Below, piece by piece: positions 43,991-53,700 of a stretch of 64,000 nt of DNA. The notes under the pieces were generated by a model that saw only the letters and a list, made by a program, of their open reading frames with translations, made no database searches and was not told the DNA's origin. The stretch's first letter is position 1. Each line of letters begins with the position of its first letter. This stretch comes from an uncultured Atopostipes sp. (GTDB taxonomy: Bacteria > Bacillota > Bacilli > Lactobacillales > Carnobacteriaceae_A): contig CAJUOQ010000003.1 of NCBI GenBank assembly GCA_910588235.1, forward strand, positions 1 to 64,000, read 5' to 3'. A program made the translations under genes and the position numbers.

Positions 43991-45051
43991 TCTAATTCCC
44001 CCTTGTTAATTTTTAAATTATCGTTTTCAAGTTTAATGTATGGCCTTCTATCTAAAATGCTTTGAATAAAATTTCTTGAACTTGCATGTTTAGCATGACC
44101 GGACCAGCTGGCCAACATTGTGTTAGCTGTTGTTATTGACATTTTTCCCTTGCTTATTAATCTAGGCATTTTCTTTATTTTGCGCTTAATGGTCTTTTTA
44201 CTATCGTTTCTTAAAAGTCTATGCGTACGATATACCTTAAAACCATAGGCGTTGACGCCCTGGTTAATCGGAAACACTTGTGTCTTTTGTGTGTTGTGTT
44301 CCATTTTCAAGCGTTCATTTAGAAAGTCAATAAATTCTTTTTTGGCTTTCTGCGCTTCGGTTTTGTTTGGCAAAATAATAATGATGTCGTCCGCATATCT
44401 GACATAATATTTATAGCCTAGATATCTCTTACAGTACTGATCAAACTCGTTCAAATAAATATTCGCGCACAATTGCGATAGTGTATTACCGAGTGGCAAA
44501 CCCACTTCACTAACCAATACGCCGCTATCTATTATTTCATCCATAATGCGCAATACATCTTCGTCTTTAATCTTCTTGCGATAGAGTCGCTTTAAAATAT
44601 CTCTATCAATCGAATAAAAGAATTTTCGGACATCAGCCTTGCAAATATAAGCTTGATTGCCCCATTGCCAATGGGCTTGTCGCAAATTTCTTTGTACTTG
44701 TTCAACTGCTTTATGTGTTCCTCTTTCATCCATACATGCATAGCTTTCTTTGATAAACGCCGGCATAAAAATGTCTTTTAACACATTGTTCAAAGCAAGT
44801 TGTACAATCTTATCTTCAAAATATGGCGCATTTATAATTCTTTCTTTTGGCTCAAACACTTTAAATGTAATATAACCACTAAATTTATACGTGCCATTAA
44901 AAAGAGAATTTCTTAAACGGGTTAAATTAGCCGTTTCGTTCCTCTGAAACTTCAACGCTTCAGTATTATATTTCCCTTGTTCTTCTAGTGCTTTGTTGTA
45001 TGCTTTTTCTAAATTTTCCCAACTAAATATTTCTTTAAATAAAATCGACAC
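43951..45051 (-). CDS. DGR reverse transcriptase
   Basis: About 366 residues from the GTG at 45051, which has GAAAGGAG 7 nt upstream; the longer frame to 45135 has no comparable signal. RT palm motifs: KADVRKFFYSID with the first catalytic Asp (about residue 140), LPLGNTLSQ in the LGxxxSQ form specific to diversity-generating retroelement RTs (about 187-193), and YVRYADDIII with the catalytic YADD (about 219-222). It copies TR RNA into cDNA with errors opposite adenines, which then replaces VR. There is no maturase or endonuclease domain, which argues against a group II intron. Adjacent TR, Avd and VR confirm the assignment. Confidence 0.96.
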   Translation of the reverse strand: MSILFKEIFSWENLEKAYNKALEEQGKYNTEALKFQRNETANLTRLRNSLFNGTYKFSGYITFKVFEPKERIINAPYFEDKIVQLALNNVLKDIFMPAFIKESYACMDERGTHKAVEQVQRNLRQAHWQWGNQAYICKADVRKFFYSIDRDILKRLYRKKIKDEDVLRIMDEIIDSGVLVSEVGLPLGNTLSQLCANIYLNEFDQYCKRYLGYKYYVRYADDIIIILPNKTEAQKAKKEFIDFLNERLKMEHNTQKTQVFPINQGVNAYGFKVYRTHRLLRNDSKKTIKRKIKKMPRLISKGKMSITTANTMLASWSGHAKHASSRNFIQSILDRRPYIKLENDNLKINKGELDCYIETMKKTNGN

Positions 45052-45195
45052 ACATGCGCTCCTTTCGAAAGTCGGATATATGCCATTGTTCATGTGTTTA
45101 CGGATTGAAACCGAGAGAACAACACTCCTTTGCAAGTCTTTTATTTGATAAAAGTCACGTTGTTAAAACCGTAATCTTAACAATCGTATAAATTT

Positions 45196-45291
45196 GCAGA
45201 GCAGGCGCCCAGCCCCGATTCGTGTTCGTATTCCACGAATTGTTCACATTCCCGTTCGAAGCCCCGTTGTTGCCACGATTGACACGGCGAC
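45196..45291 (-). repeat. DGR template repeat (TR)
   Basis: 96 nt between avd and the RT gene. It aligns without gaps to VR (45729-45824, constant offset 533). Read on the minus strand it contains ten Asn codons (AAC or AAT) and ends with the GC-rich CGGGGCTGGGCGCC, followed by TGCTCTGC. All 14 differences from VR in the adenine-mutated part fall at minus-strand adenines, of 22 available. One further difference, C in TR against T in VR, lies at the 3' edge (45199). Confidence 0.97.
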
Positions 45292-45320
45292 CTAAGGTTC
45301 TAGCGCTGTCCTCAAAAAGA

Positions 45321-45674
45321 TTATTTCTTAGATGACCGAATGAACCCAGATAATAATTTATTAATTTCGGTTAGGTCATTGTCTAACTCTCGAAAGAATC
45401 CTTTACTAATATATTTTTGTTTTCTTGATAACTTCATTAAAACTTTTAGCGTTTGTAAATGGCCGTCCGCTTCTTGTGCATATACAAATCGTTTTGATTT
45501 TACGCTATTCGCCATTTCAATATAACGAATGACCGCGTATATGTTTTCTTTGATTTCTGAACACAAGGCGAATTTTTCGGCATTTGGAAAATTTACTAAC
45601 GCTGGGTAAATCCGATATAAAAAGGCCTCTGATTTACGAGAAACCAAAAGCCCATTTTCTGATTTGTAATCCAA
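45321..45674 (-). CDS. avd: DGR accessory variability determinant (Avd)
   Basis: 117 residues, nearly all helical and basic, with the four-helix-bundle (S23-like) layout of Avd: FPNAEKFALCSEIKENIYAVIRYIE, then HLQTLKVLMKLSRKQKYISKGFFRELDNDLTEINKLL. Avd pentamers bind the RT and nucleic acid and are needed for mutagenic homing. It starts at TTG 45674, with AGAGG upstream. The order variable protein, avd, TR, rt is the same as in Bordetella phage BPP-1. Confidence 0.93.
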   Translation of the reverse strand: MDYKSENGLLVSRKSEAFLYRIYPALVNFPNAEKFALCSEIKENIYAVIRYIEMANSVKSKRFVYAQEADGHLQTLKVLMKLSRKQKYISKGFFRELDNDLTEINKLLSGFIRSSKK

Positions 45675-45714
45675 TTACTGCCTCTTTTCTTTATGCCTCC
45701 ACCTTCGTTACGGC

Positions 45715-46809
45715 CTAAGAACGCTGGCGCAAAGCAGGCGCCCAGCCCCGAGACGTGAACGTACCCCACGAATAGCCCACATCCCCGTACGAAGCCCCGT
45801 GGTAGCCACGAATGACACGGCGACTAGGATGCGCGTCGCCGGTCTCTTGCATCCATCTGTAAGAACCTTCGTCTACTGTATGATGAGTGACTAGCGTTTC
45901 ATCTGTAAGGCCAATGCCCCAATCGTCAACATCACCAGCGTAGTTTGTATAATTCCAATTGCCAACTTTGGCGCGTTCGTGTAATGGCAATACTAAGTTA
46001 TTCCAATCAGAATTGGAACCAACTAAACCACGGTCGCTATCGTTGTAAGAATCTAGCGGATCGCTGTCGCCTCCTCGTAATAGCAAGACGTCATAAGTGA
46101 CTCCGCCAATTGTTACAGTGGCGTCTTGAGTTACGGCATCTTCTTTATTGTAAACAGATACATCTTTGTTGCCTTCCTCGGTTACCAGACTATCACTTAC
46201 AACAATTTGATAGTCGGTAATAGATTGAACAATAAATTCGCCATTGTTCGCATCATTTGAAAAACCTCTAGCAACAATCGTATCGCCAACGTTTGCGATA
46301 TTCGCACCACTTCGGCGCCAATGATCCTCAATCTGTTCTATCACAAACGCATTGTTTGAGCCATCTACTGAAATTGTGTCGCCAGCACGCCCATTTGGTG
46401 GGTTTACTCCAATAGTGCCATCTCCATAGACTGCTCCAGCGTCGTATAAAGCATTCCAACTAATCCGACTACGCAATGGCGCCACTGGATGAAATAAAAT
46501 ATCGCCATTTCTATGAAATTTCATCCAGGCTGTTTTGTCATTTTGTACTAAACCTTGTGTAATACCTAGCGCTAAAGCTAAGTTGCTGGCGCTCATTTCT
46601 TCGCGGCTAACCGGATTGCCCTCGATTGTTCCAAATTCATGAGGCTGTACAAAACCATAAAAGCCAGCTGTTGTGTCTCCTTCAGTTAAAACTTTTGGTC
46701 CAGGGGAATTTGAAAAATCTGTCGTTTTATTTGTTCTTGCTATTTCTTCGAGTGCCGAAGCCATTCTATTTTGATTTTCGACATTCGGTAAGTTTAAATA
46801 ATCTGCCAA
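45715..46809 (-). CDS. DGR variable protein: phage receptor-binding/tail tip protein
   Basis: 364 residues. The N-terminal NLPNVENQNRMASALEEIAR helix resembles phage tail-fibre attachment regions. The C-terminal part (about 190-364) has a C-type-lectin-like pattern of DGR targets, with WNNLVLPL, YRWMQETG, and GWAPALR near the end. VR covers residues 329-361; the ten diversified positions are 333, 336, 337, 341, 343, 345, 346, 349, 351 and 353. The TTG start at 46809 has GGAG 6 nt upstream. It probably binds the host surface, and its diversification would change receptor range. Confidence 0.93.
   Translation of the reverse strand: MADYLNLPNVENQNRMASALEEIARTNKTTDFSNSPGPKVLTEGDTTAGFYGFVQPHEFGTIEGNPVSREEMSASNLALALGITQGLVQNDKTAWMKFHRNGDILFHPVAPLRSRISWNALYDAGAVYGDGTIGVNPPNGRAGDTISVDGSNNAFVIEQIEDHWRRSGANIANVGDTIVARGFSNDANNGEFIVQSITDYQIVVSDSLVTEEGNKDVSVYNKEDAVTQDATVTIGGVTYDVLLLRGGDSDPLDSYNDSDRGLVGSNSDWNNLVLPLHERAKVGNWNYTNYAGDVDDWGIGLTDETLVTHHTVDEGSYRWMQETGDAHPSRRVIRGYHGASYGDVGYSWGTFTSRGWAPALRQRS
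45729..45824 (-). repeat. DGR variable repeat (VR)
   Basis: It is at the 3' end of the variable protein gene and finishes 11 bp before the stop codon (45715-45717). The 3' GC-rich segment is identical to TR and is the expected initiation-of-mutagenic-homing (IMH) region. Every Asn codon of TR is changed here: to Ile, Tyr, His, Tyr, Asp, Gly, Tyr, Gly, Phe and Ser in order. The scaffold residues between them are unchanged. Confidence 0.97.
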
Positions 46810-47571
46810 TTAAATCTCCTCCAATCGTATTCTTGGTTGTCCATTTTCAATTTCAAAATAGCCTTTGTGACTTCCTAAAACAGTCATTGTTTCCACTTCA
46901 TCTAATCTTGCCCCCAGTGAGTCGTAACTGTCGCCAGTCTCTGTTGACGTTCTCGCGGTGATTACCTCGCTATCTTGCGTTAAATTGGCCACAGCTTCGT
47001 TAAATTGTGTTTGAAGGCCGTCAATTTTAGGCGCAAAATCATTAAACAACTGCTCGAATCGAGTTCTTTCAGACTCTCTTAAATTATCGCCTTTACTTTT
47101 TAAGTCATCTAGTATGTTACTTATTTGAGTCTGATACCGATTGACTTCAATTAATGCATCGTTCAGTGCTTGGTAATCATCACTTGCAATAACTGTTTGT
47201 GCATCAAAACCACTCCCTTCTACTAGCACGGTAAACGTTCTGGTGTTCGTTATTTTTTGTCCATCTATAATCTGCACATAACAAGACACATTGCCGGCGT
47301 TAAGCATTGAGGTTGGATAAGCAACCTTGAATAAGCCTCCTGACCTATCCACCACATCAAAGTTTTCAATTCCTTGATTGCCCATTCGCAAGTTACGCCA
47401 ATAGAAACGAAGCGAAACATCCGATTGATTCTCTAGCACGCTTCTGTTTATTAGCTGAATTTCCAATTCGCGACCATCTCTATCGCCTTCTTTGGCAATT
47501 AATTTCCTTAATACCGGCGCGTTTGATTCGTGCAGGGTTATTCTTATTTTTCTGAAATTTTCTAGTGTCAT
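46810..47571 (-). CDS. BppU-like baseplate upper protein
   Basis: 253 residues. The first 115 form a beta-rich domain (RKIRITLHESNAPVLRKLIAKEGD, VSLRFYWRNLRMGNQG, FKVAYPTSMLNAGNVSCYVQIID) typical of BppU N-terminal domains. A long helical region follows (IEVNRYQTQISNILDDLKSKGDNL). It connects the baseplate to the receptor-binding protein in TP901-like phages. The variable protein follows immediately, so it is the likely partner. Confidence 0.85.
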   Translation of the reverse strand: MTLENFRKIRITLHESNAPVLRKLIAKEGDRDGRELEIQLINRSVLENQSDVSLRFYWRNLRMGNQGIENFDVVDRSGGLFKVAYPTSMLNAGNVSCYVQIIDGQKITNTRTFTVLVEGSGFDAQTVIASDDYQALNDALIEVNRYQTQISNILDDLKSKGDNLRESERTRFEQLFNDFAPKIDGLQTQFNEAVANLTQDSEVITARTSTETGDSYDSLGARLDEVETMTVLGSHKGYFEIENGQPRIRLEEI

Positions 47572-47584
47572 TTAGGCACTCCTT

Positions 47585-47821
47585 TCATCGATATTGCTCG
47601 GGAATTTCTCGAGGTTTCATTTTTAATTGTCCATCAATCACATGGAAATCATCCGGATTGTTATGCACCATTTGATCACGAGGAACAACAATAAAATCAA
47701 TAATTTTTTTGTAATCTTCTTCAAAAATTCCATAAATCCCCATATCTTGCTCACTATCAACCACATTGTCAATAATTCCTAATCGAATGTTATAAAAAAC
47801 AGTCATTTTGTTTTCTTCCAA
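47585..47821 (-). CDS. Small phage baseplate-region protein
   Basis: 78 residues, starting at TTG with GGAGG 9 nt upstream. It reads MTVFYNIRLGIIDNVVDSEQDMGIYGIF and ends KPREIPEQYR, with a possible small beta fold. It lies between Tal and the BppU-like gene. Function unknown. Confidence 0.6.
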   Translation of the reverse strand: MEENKMTVFYNIRLGIIDNVVDSEQDMGIYGIFEEDYKKIIDFIVVPRDQMVHNNPDDFHVIDGQLKMKPREIPEQYR

Positions 47822-47835
47822 AGGTGATCCCCTCC

Positions 47836-50025
47836 TTAATAGCTGACAAATACCTGGACTTGAATGTGACGACGCCCAACAAAATTATTTCGAATATCCC
47901 GAACAAACATATACCCTACAACCGGTACCTTTGCAGCTTCGTAATTAATCCTTGATTGGTCTACGAACGTCACAACTCTTAGCATCGGCAAATTGTAATA
48001 ACCGTTGTCTGAAGTCGAACCATAAGCGTCCGATATTACAGCGACGGCCTTAAATTTCTTCCCTCGGTAAATCGATGGCAATTGCAGCCAATAAGGATTA
48101 CTCGTTTGACGATTTAAACCCGTCACCGTAAACACATCATTTAAATAGCTGGTTTCATAATTCGTGCCACCCTCTCTGTGGTACAGTCCTGCAGATGTTA
48201 ATCTGGTTTCTGAACCATCACTATGACTTGCTACGAGCCCAGCGCTATTAAGATGTAAATGATCGCTTACACCATTAAATGATGCCCGAATGAGGTCTGC
48301 GTTCTCACCAACAATATTTTTAGCGTTTACGTTAATTAAGTTTACTTCTGCAGCGTTTAATGTTCCGGTTGTGAATTTAGAAATGTTCATTTCTTCGGCG
48401 AATATTTCGTCTGATACAGTAAATGTTCCATCAACAATCACGTCTCCGTCAAGAACGATATGCTCTCCCTTTATGTAGGGTAGTCCGTCCGATATCGCAA
48501 TTATAGCCTTTGTATCGCCACCTTCTTCGTAAGTAAGACCGATTGCATTTGCTTCTTGATAGAACATTGTTTCGAATTCTTCTTCACCAATTTTTATAGC
48601 GAACAAATCTTTGAGAGACGTGACGCCGTATTCAGTTACAACTTCATCGATATCATCGATTGTTGATTGGGCGCTTTTCCCTGCATCTTCGGCCACTTTT
48701 TTTGCATCCTTGATTGCTTTTTTGGTTTCGTTGTTCATTCCTGTAGTGACCATTGGATCACCCCAGCTATTGCCGTCGTGCTGATACATCTCTACTTCGC
48801 CATCTCCAATGGGCTTATACCATAAATCTCCTAAACTCATTCCGTTCTGTGGCTCGTCAGGCCCTCTGAATATTTTGTTTTTTCTGTTTGCAGCGATCTG
48901 TACAATGTTTAGGCGGCTTTCGATAGGATTTACTTTTCCGTCTACTGTAGAATCAATGCTTTTAGATAGGCTGGCCCTGGCTTCGCCGATTTCAATTTCT
49001 TCATATCGGTCGCCCAGAACATCCCAAATAATTTTTATAACCTTTGCTTTTTGGTGAATACCAAAGTCTTGATAATAAATATTAACCACATCGCAAAGGT
49101 TTATTTCTTCAACTAATTTTAAGTTTTTATAATCCAGAGTTTTTGCCAAATCTACAAATTTCACTTTCAAATTGACTTTGGGTATCCCTATGTTGTTTTG
49201 TTCAATATACCCCTTAGCTCTATTTCTTAGTTGTTCTTCAGTCGCGACTTCATCTTCTGAAAAATCAACAACTAAAATTTTTCTTCTTGCATAATTTCCT
49301 ACGTGTTCACTATCAATGTAACGCTCCGGAAGTACGACAAGCTCTTCCGAATCATCCCCTTCATTCCTGACAATTGAATATGGGTATACCGAAGTATATG
49401 TGCTCGCTATTTCTTCTTCTTGCGTTAAATCGATTAAGTTCTTGCCATATGCAATTAAAGCTCCTGAATCATCCCCTCTTTGAGCGTAGAGACCTATGTG
49501 ATAATTGTCGAATCGGTATTCCCCGCCATAAGTATCTAATATAGACCCAGAAACTCCCCCCAATGCTCTTCTTGCATGTTCGACTTTATCAATCGTCCAT
49601 GTGCCGCTCCCGGTTGTTGAAATATCTGAATAAACAGTCAATGGATGTTCGTCAACAATGTTGCTTTTCCAAGTATTCAAAGCACTTTGAGCCGTTCCCG
49701 AATAGTATACTTTTGGTTCTAAGGGCAAGTCTTGCGTGAGGTTAGAAACGTGTTCTGCATATACAGTTACTACCCCTTTGATCGGCTTGGTAATACGTAT
49801 AATTTTAAAGCGTTGATCCTTTAGTTTATTCCCCGCATCTGCTTTTATTAATCTGTCATTCTTTAACTCCTCGAACAGATAGCCCTTTACTGGGTATTTC
49901 ATCTTTAGTTCAAAGAGACCGTTTCGTTCCTCTGTGACTAAAGCACTTGTTGCATCTCTCAAAGGCCCTAGGCCCAACGTGGAAAAATCCGTTTCATTCC
50001 CTTTGTATAAAATAGGTGTACTCAT
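47836..50025 (-). CDS. Tail-associated lysin/endopeptidase-type tail protein (Tal)
   Basis: About 729 residues. The N-terminal 380 residues match prophage endopeptidase tail proteins (gp27-like hub): ALVTEERNGLFELKMKYPVKGYLFEEL, TVYAEHVSNLTQDLPLEP, and YYQDFGIHQKAKVIKIIWDVLGDRYEEIEIG. A collagen-free linker (TKKAIKDAKKVAEDAGKSAQ) and a tail-fibre-like end with a beta-rich domain follow. The start at 50025 has GGGAGG 7 nt upstream and gives a 4-bp overlap with the Dit gene. It forms the tail tip hub and may digest the cell wall on entry. Confidence 0.88.
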   Translation of the reverse strand: MSTPILYKGNETDFSTLGLGPLRDATSALVTEERNGLFELKMKYPVKGYLFEELKNDRLIKADAGNKLKDQRFKIIRITKPIKGVVTVYAEHVSNLTQDLPLEPKVYYSGTAQSALNTWKSNIVDEHPLTVYSDISTTGSGTWTIDKVEHARRALGGVSGSILDTYGGEYRFDNYHIGLYAQRGDDSGALIAYGKNLIDLTQEEEIASTYTSVYPYSIVRNEGDDSEELVVLPERYIDSEHVGNYARRKILVVDFSEDEVATEEQLRNRAKGYIEQNNIGIPKVNLKVKFVDLAKTLDYKNLKLVEEINLCDVVNIYYQDFGIHQKAKVIKIIWDVLGDRYEEIEIGEARASLSKSIDSTVDGKVNPIESRLNIVQIAANRKNKIFRGPDEPQNGMSLGDLWYKPIGDGEVEMYQHDGNSWGDPMVTTGMNNETKKAIKDAKKVAEDAGKSAQSTIDDIDEVVTEYGVTSLKDLFAIKIGEEEFETMFYQEANAIGLTYEEGGDTKAIIAISDGLPYIKGEHIVLDGDVIVDGTFTVSDEIFAEEMNISKFTTGTLNAAEVNLINVNAKNIVGENADLIRASFNGVSDHLHLNSAGLVASHSDGSETRLTSAGLYHREGGTNYETSYLNDVFTVTGLNRQTSNPYWLQLPSIYRGKKFKAVAVISDAYGSTSDNGYYNLPMLRVVTFVDQSRINYEAAKVPVVGYMFVRDIRNNFVGRRHIQVQVFVSY

Positions 50026-50750
50026 AGTATAGCCTCCCATCTTGGTCGTACTGTCACCTTGTTAACATTTCCCGACCATGTTATTTTGTTTTTCCCTGGG
50101 GCTAGTTCCGGAAAAAGAGGATCTAAAGTACCTATCATTTTGTAGAACTCTGGGGACTCCCCTTTATAGACACTCATCATCTCTGAGTCAATTGTTATTT
50201 CATCGACCACATCTTTTAACATTAGCCAATCTTCACCATTGTTTTGAAAGTTAATATTCCCAGATCCCTCAACATGAATAAGTGGTGTTGCTGACTTTCC
50301 TTCTGGGTTAAAAAGTGTAGTTCCCATTTCCAACTGGATGTTTTCACCATCAATTAAATATTTTTTTGGCTTAAGTTTAAAGTTGAGCACTGTTTTACCT
50401 CTATTTTTAAGGGTTCGGTTTACGTTAAAGGACTCAAAAAACATTGCCTCAAACACATACTCTGGCATTTCTGAGTAATATAATTTGTGCCAATTAATGT
50501 CGTTTTTTAACCAATTAGAAATATCGTGAGTTGCTTCTGCAACAGTTTGATTTGTTAACTCTAGTTTGACGGGGAACTCAAGCCTTCCGCTTTCAAAGCG
50601 TTTGTTGTCAATTGCTAACTCCCCATCCCTGCCAATAACCGGCACAAATTCAATGTCTGCTTCTGGCGAAACATAGACCATTTCATTATAAATCCTTAAA
50701 CCAAAATCTGATGATCTTTTTCCTTTATACATAAAATATGCGTCACTCAA
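50022..50750 (-). CDS. Distal tail protein (Dit)
   Basis: About 242 residues of the phage_tail/Dit family: MYKGKRSSDFGLRIYNEMVYVSPEADIEFVPVIGRDGEL is the usual start, followed by galectin-like strands and a C-terminal KITWSGNVNKVTVRPRW. The TTG at 50750 is chosen because GGGAGG is 9 nt upstream; the ATG three codons earlier abuts the ribosome binding site. It overlaps the tape-measure stop by 8 bp. It forms the ring joining tail tube and baseplate. Confidence 0.86.
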   Translation of the reverse strand: MSDAYFMYKGKRSSDFGLRIYNEMVYVSPEADIEFVPVIGRDGELAIDNKRFESGRLEFPVKLELTNQTVAEATHDISNWLKNDINWHKLYYSEMPEYVFEAMFFESFNVNRTLKNRGKTVLNFKLKPKKYLIDGENIQLEMGTTLFNPEGKSATPLIHVEGSGNINFQNNGEDWLMLKDVVDEITIDSEMMSVYKGESPEFYKMIGTLDPLFPELAPGKNKITWSGNVNKVTVRPRWEAIL

Positions 50751-53700
50751 GCTTTCCATCCTCCCGTTCCATAATCCACGCCAACTCCTCTGCAAATCTC
50801 GATACATCATCTTCATTTTCACTATTAAAATTTTCAATATGAATATTTATTCCGTTATCGTTAGTGATTGTTCGATTGGTGTTTGTAACGTTTCTCGCTA
50901 GATTTTCTCCTGCCGCTCCAAATTGCGGAACATATTTATTCATGTCTGGAACCTGTAACAAGTGGTCCATAGCTTTTCTAACTTCTAATTCGCCACCGTC
51001 AATACCTTTTGCAACTTGTTCGCCTATCCCGTTTTTGTGGATATCGGCTAAAGGACTTGATCGGTCTTTTGGTGGAGAGAATGGCAAGAAGTCTCTAATT
51101 TTCTGAGTAACCTTACCAATTGCACCAGTAACTTTTCCAATTGCACCAGTAATCCCATTCGCAATATTCGTCACAATGTTTTTTCCGGCGTTTTTAAATT
51201 TGCTAAAGAATCCAGTCACCGTAGAATACGCAGAATCCATACCGTTTGAAACTGCCGATTTAACAGAGTTAAACGCATTCGATACTATACTTTTCAAGCT
51301 ATTAAATATATTTGAAAATGTGCTTTTTATGCTATTTAATACGTTCGAAATAGTATTTCTCACACCATTTATAATTGATGTCACTATACTTCTTATTGTA
51401 TTGAACGTATTCGAAGTGATACTTTTAATGGCATTCCATACTGAAGTTATAATGCTTTTTATGCCATTGACTACACTTGTAATCACGGATTTTATAGCGT
51501 TCCAAGCACCAGTTAAATCACCTTGAATAGCGCTCATTACAGCGGTTATTATGCCCTTAATTACATTCCATACTGTTTGAATGATGGTCTTAATAACATT
51601 AACCACCGTATCGATAATTGTTTTAATATTTTCCCAAATAGTATCGATAATCGTCATGATATTTTCCATTGTAGTTCTGAGACCTTCTTTTATTCCTTCC
51701 CACTTATCGCGGATCGACTGTTTTACAGATTCCCAGAAATCAGCAAACCATTCCTTGACGCTATTCCAAATATTTCGGAAGAATTCAGTTACTTGCTGCC
51801 ATTTTTCTTGGACAGATTCCCAAATTCCTATAGACCCTTCTTGCATACCGTTCCAAAGGTCTGCGAACCATTCTTTGACGGATTCCCATAATTCACGGAA
51901 GAACTCAACGACTTCTTGCCACTTCTCTTGGATTATGACCCAAATTTCTATGGCTCCTTCTTTCATGCCTTCCCATAGTTCAGTAAACCATTCTTTCACG
52001 CCGTTCCAGAGCTCTTGAAAGAATAGGACGGTTTCGTTCCAAAACTCCACAACAGGTTCCCAAACCATCATGGCAAATTCGACTATACTTTCCCATAATT
52101 CTGAAAACCATTCAGAAACACTTTCCCAGAGTTCGATGAACCATTCCTTTATTTCGCCCCATTTCTCGACGATGGGCTCCCAAATGGCTATCGCAATTTC
52201 TTTCATGGATTCCCAAAGTTCAATAAAGAATTCTTTTATACTCTCCCAAGTTTCGGAGAACCACTCTTTGACCTCTTGCCATTTTTCAACGATAGGTTCC
52301 CAGACCATCAAGGCAGTTTCTTTAATGTCTTCCCATAAAATTAAGAAGAATTCAGTTAAGTCTGCCCATACTTCTTGGCAATACTCTTTTACTTCTTGCC
52401 ATTTCTCCTGGATCGGCTCCCAGATAATAAGAGCAACCTCGACAATTTCATCCCAAATCATAGAAAAGAACTCTACGACGCCTTCCCAAATACCTTGAAA
52501 GACTTCTTTAGTTTCTTCCCACTTTTCTTGGATCGGCTCCCAGATTTCCATAGCCTTTTCACTTATTGAATCCCATAGTTCTATAAACCACTCTTTGAGG
52601 GAATCCCAAATTTCTTTAGCTCCCTCGCTGATGGAAGTCCAAGTTTCAGACAACCAACTTCCTAGACTGTCCCAGATTTCTTGAGCACCATCACTGATAG
52701 AGGACCATGTTTCACTGAACCAATCTCTTAATGCGCCCCACATCTCTTTGGCGCCATTACTGATTGAGTCCCATGTTTCTGAAAAATAATCTTTAATGCC
52801 ATTCCATATTTCTGTGGTTCGCGCTTTTATATTTTCCCAAGTTTCAGAAATTCTGTCTCCTAATTGTTGGGCTTTCTCTTTGATTGTATCCCAGTTTTGC
52901 CACAAGGCGACTCCGACTGCTATAAGAGCACCAATAACTGCTGCAACTGCGACTATTGGCCAACTAATTGCCCCAAATACCGCGGCTAAAACTCCACCTG
53001 CCACAGATAGGGCCGTCTTTACAGCTGTCACCGCAGCAATAACTCCTGTAATAATTTTAAAAGCTCCGACTGCCCCCATTATTCCAGCAATTAACGGTGC
53101 CCATTGTTCAACAAATTCTCCTATGTCACTAGCTAGTTGTTGAAAATCAATTTCTAGTACGGTCTCCCATAAATCAGATAATGCGGACTTAATTTCTTCC
53201 CATAATGAAGATTGGACAAATTCGGTAAAAGCATCTTTAGCTGCATTAAATGCATCAGTAACAACTTCTTTAAACGTCTGCCAAGCTGTTGAGTTTGCTA
53301 TTTGTCTAAACAGATCACCTAATAAACCAATTAGTGGCCCAACAGCGCCAGAAGCTTTATCTAATGCTCCTTCAATGGTTTCCCCAACCGTTGAAATCAT
53401 CTCACCGATCGTCGGAAAGTTAGCGGCGACTAATGCAGCATCGATTGCTTCAATCATGTTTGCCAACCCACGAGACACAGCTGTACGCATATTCGCCATT
53501 GATGTTTGAATACCACCAGTAGCGTCTCGAGCTATTTGTTCAAGGGAAGCTAATCCTCCTCCACCTTCTTTGTTTAGGGTAATTAAAGTATCAACGAAAT
53601 CATCAACAGCAATTGATCCGTCAGAAAGACCTTCTTTCAGCTCTCCCATAGTAATCCCCATCATATCCGCAATTGCTCGTAGAGTAGGTCCCATTTGACT

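Noticed and set aside
43951..45051. RT as part of a retron or group II intron
   Set aside because: No msr/msd-like inverted structure or intron domain V was seen, and the protein lacks maturase and endonuclease parts. The neighbouring TR, VR and Avd fit a DGR fully.
51176..53143. Long plus-strand frames opposite the tape measure gene
   Set aside because: They are shadows of the regular codon use in the repeats; the minus strand encodes a clear tape measure protein.
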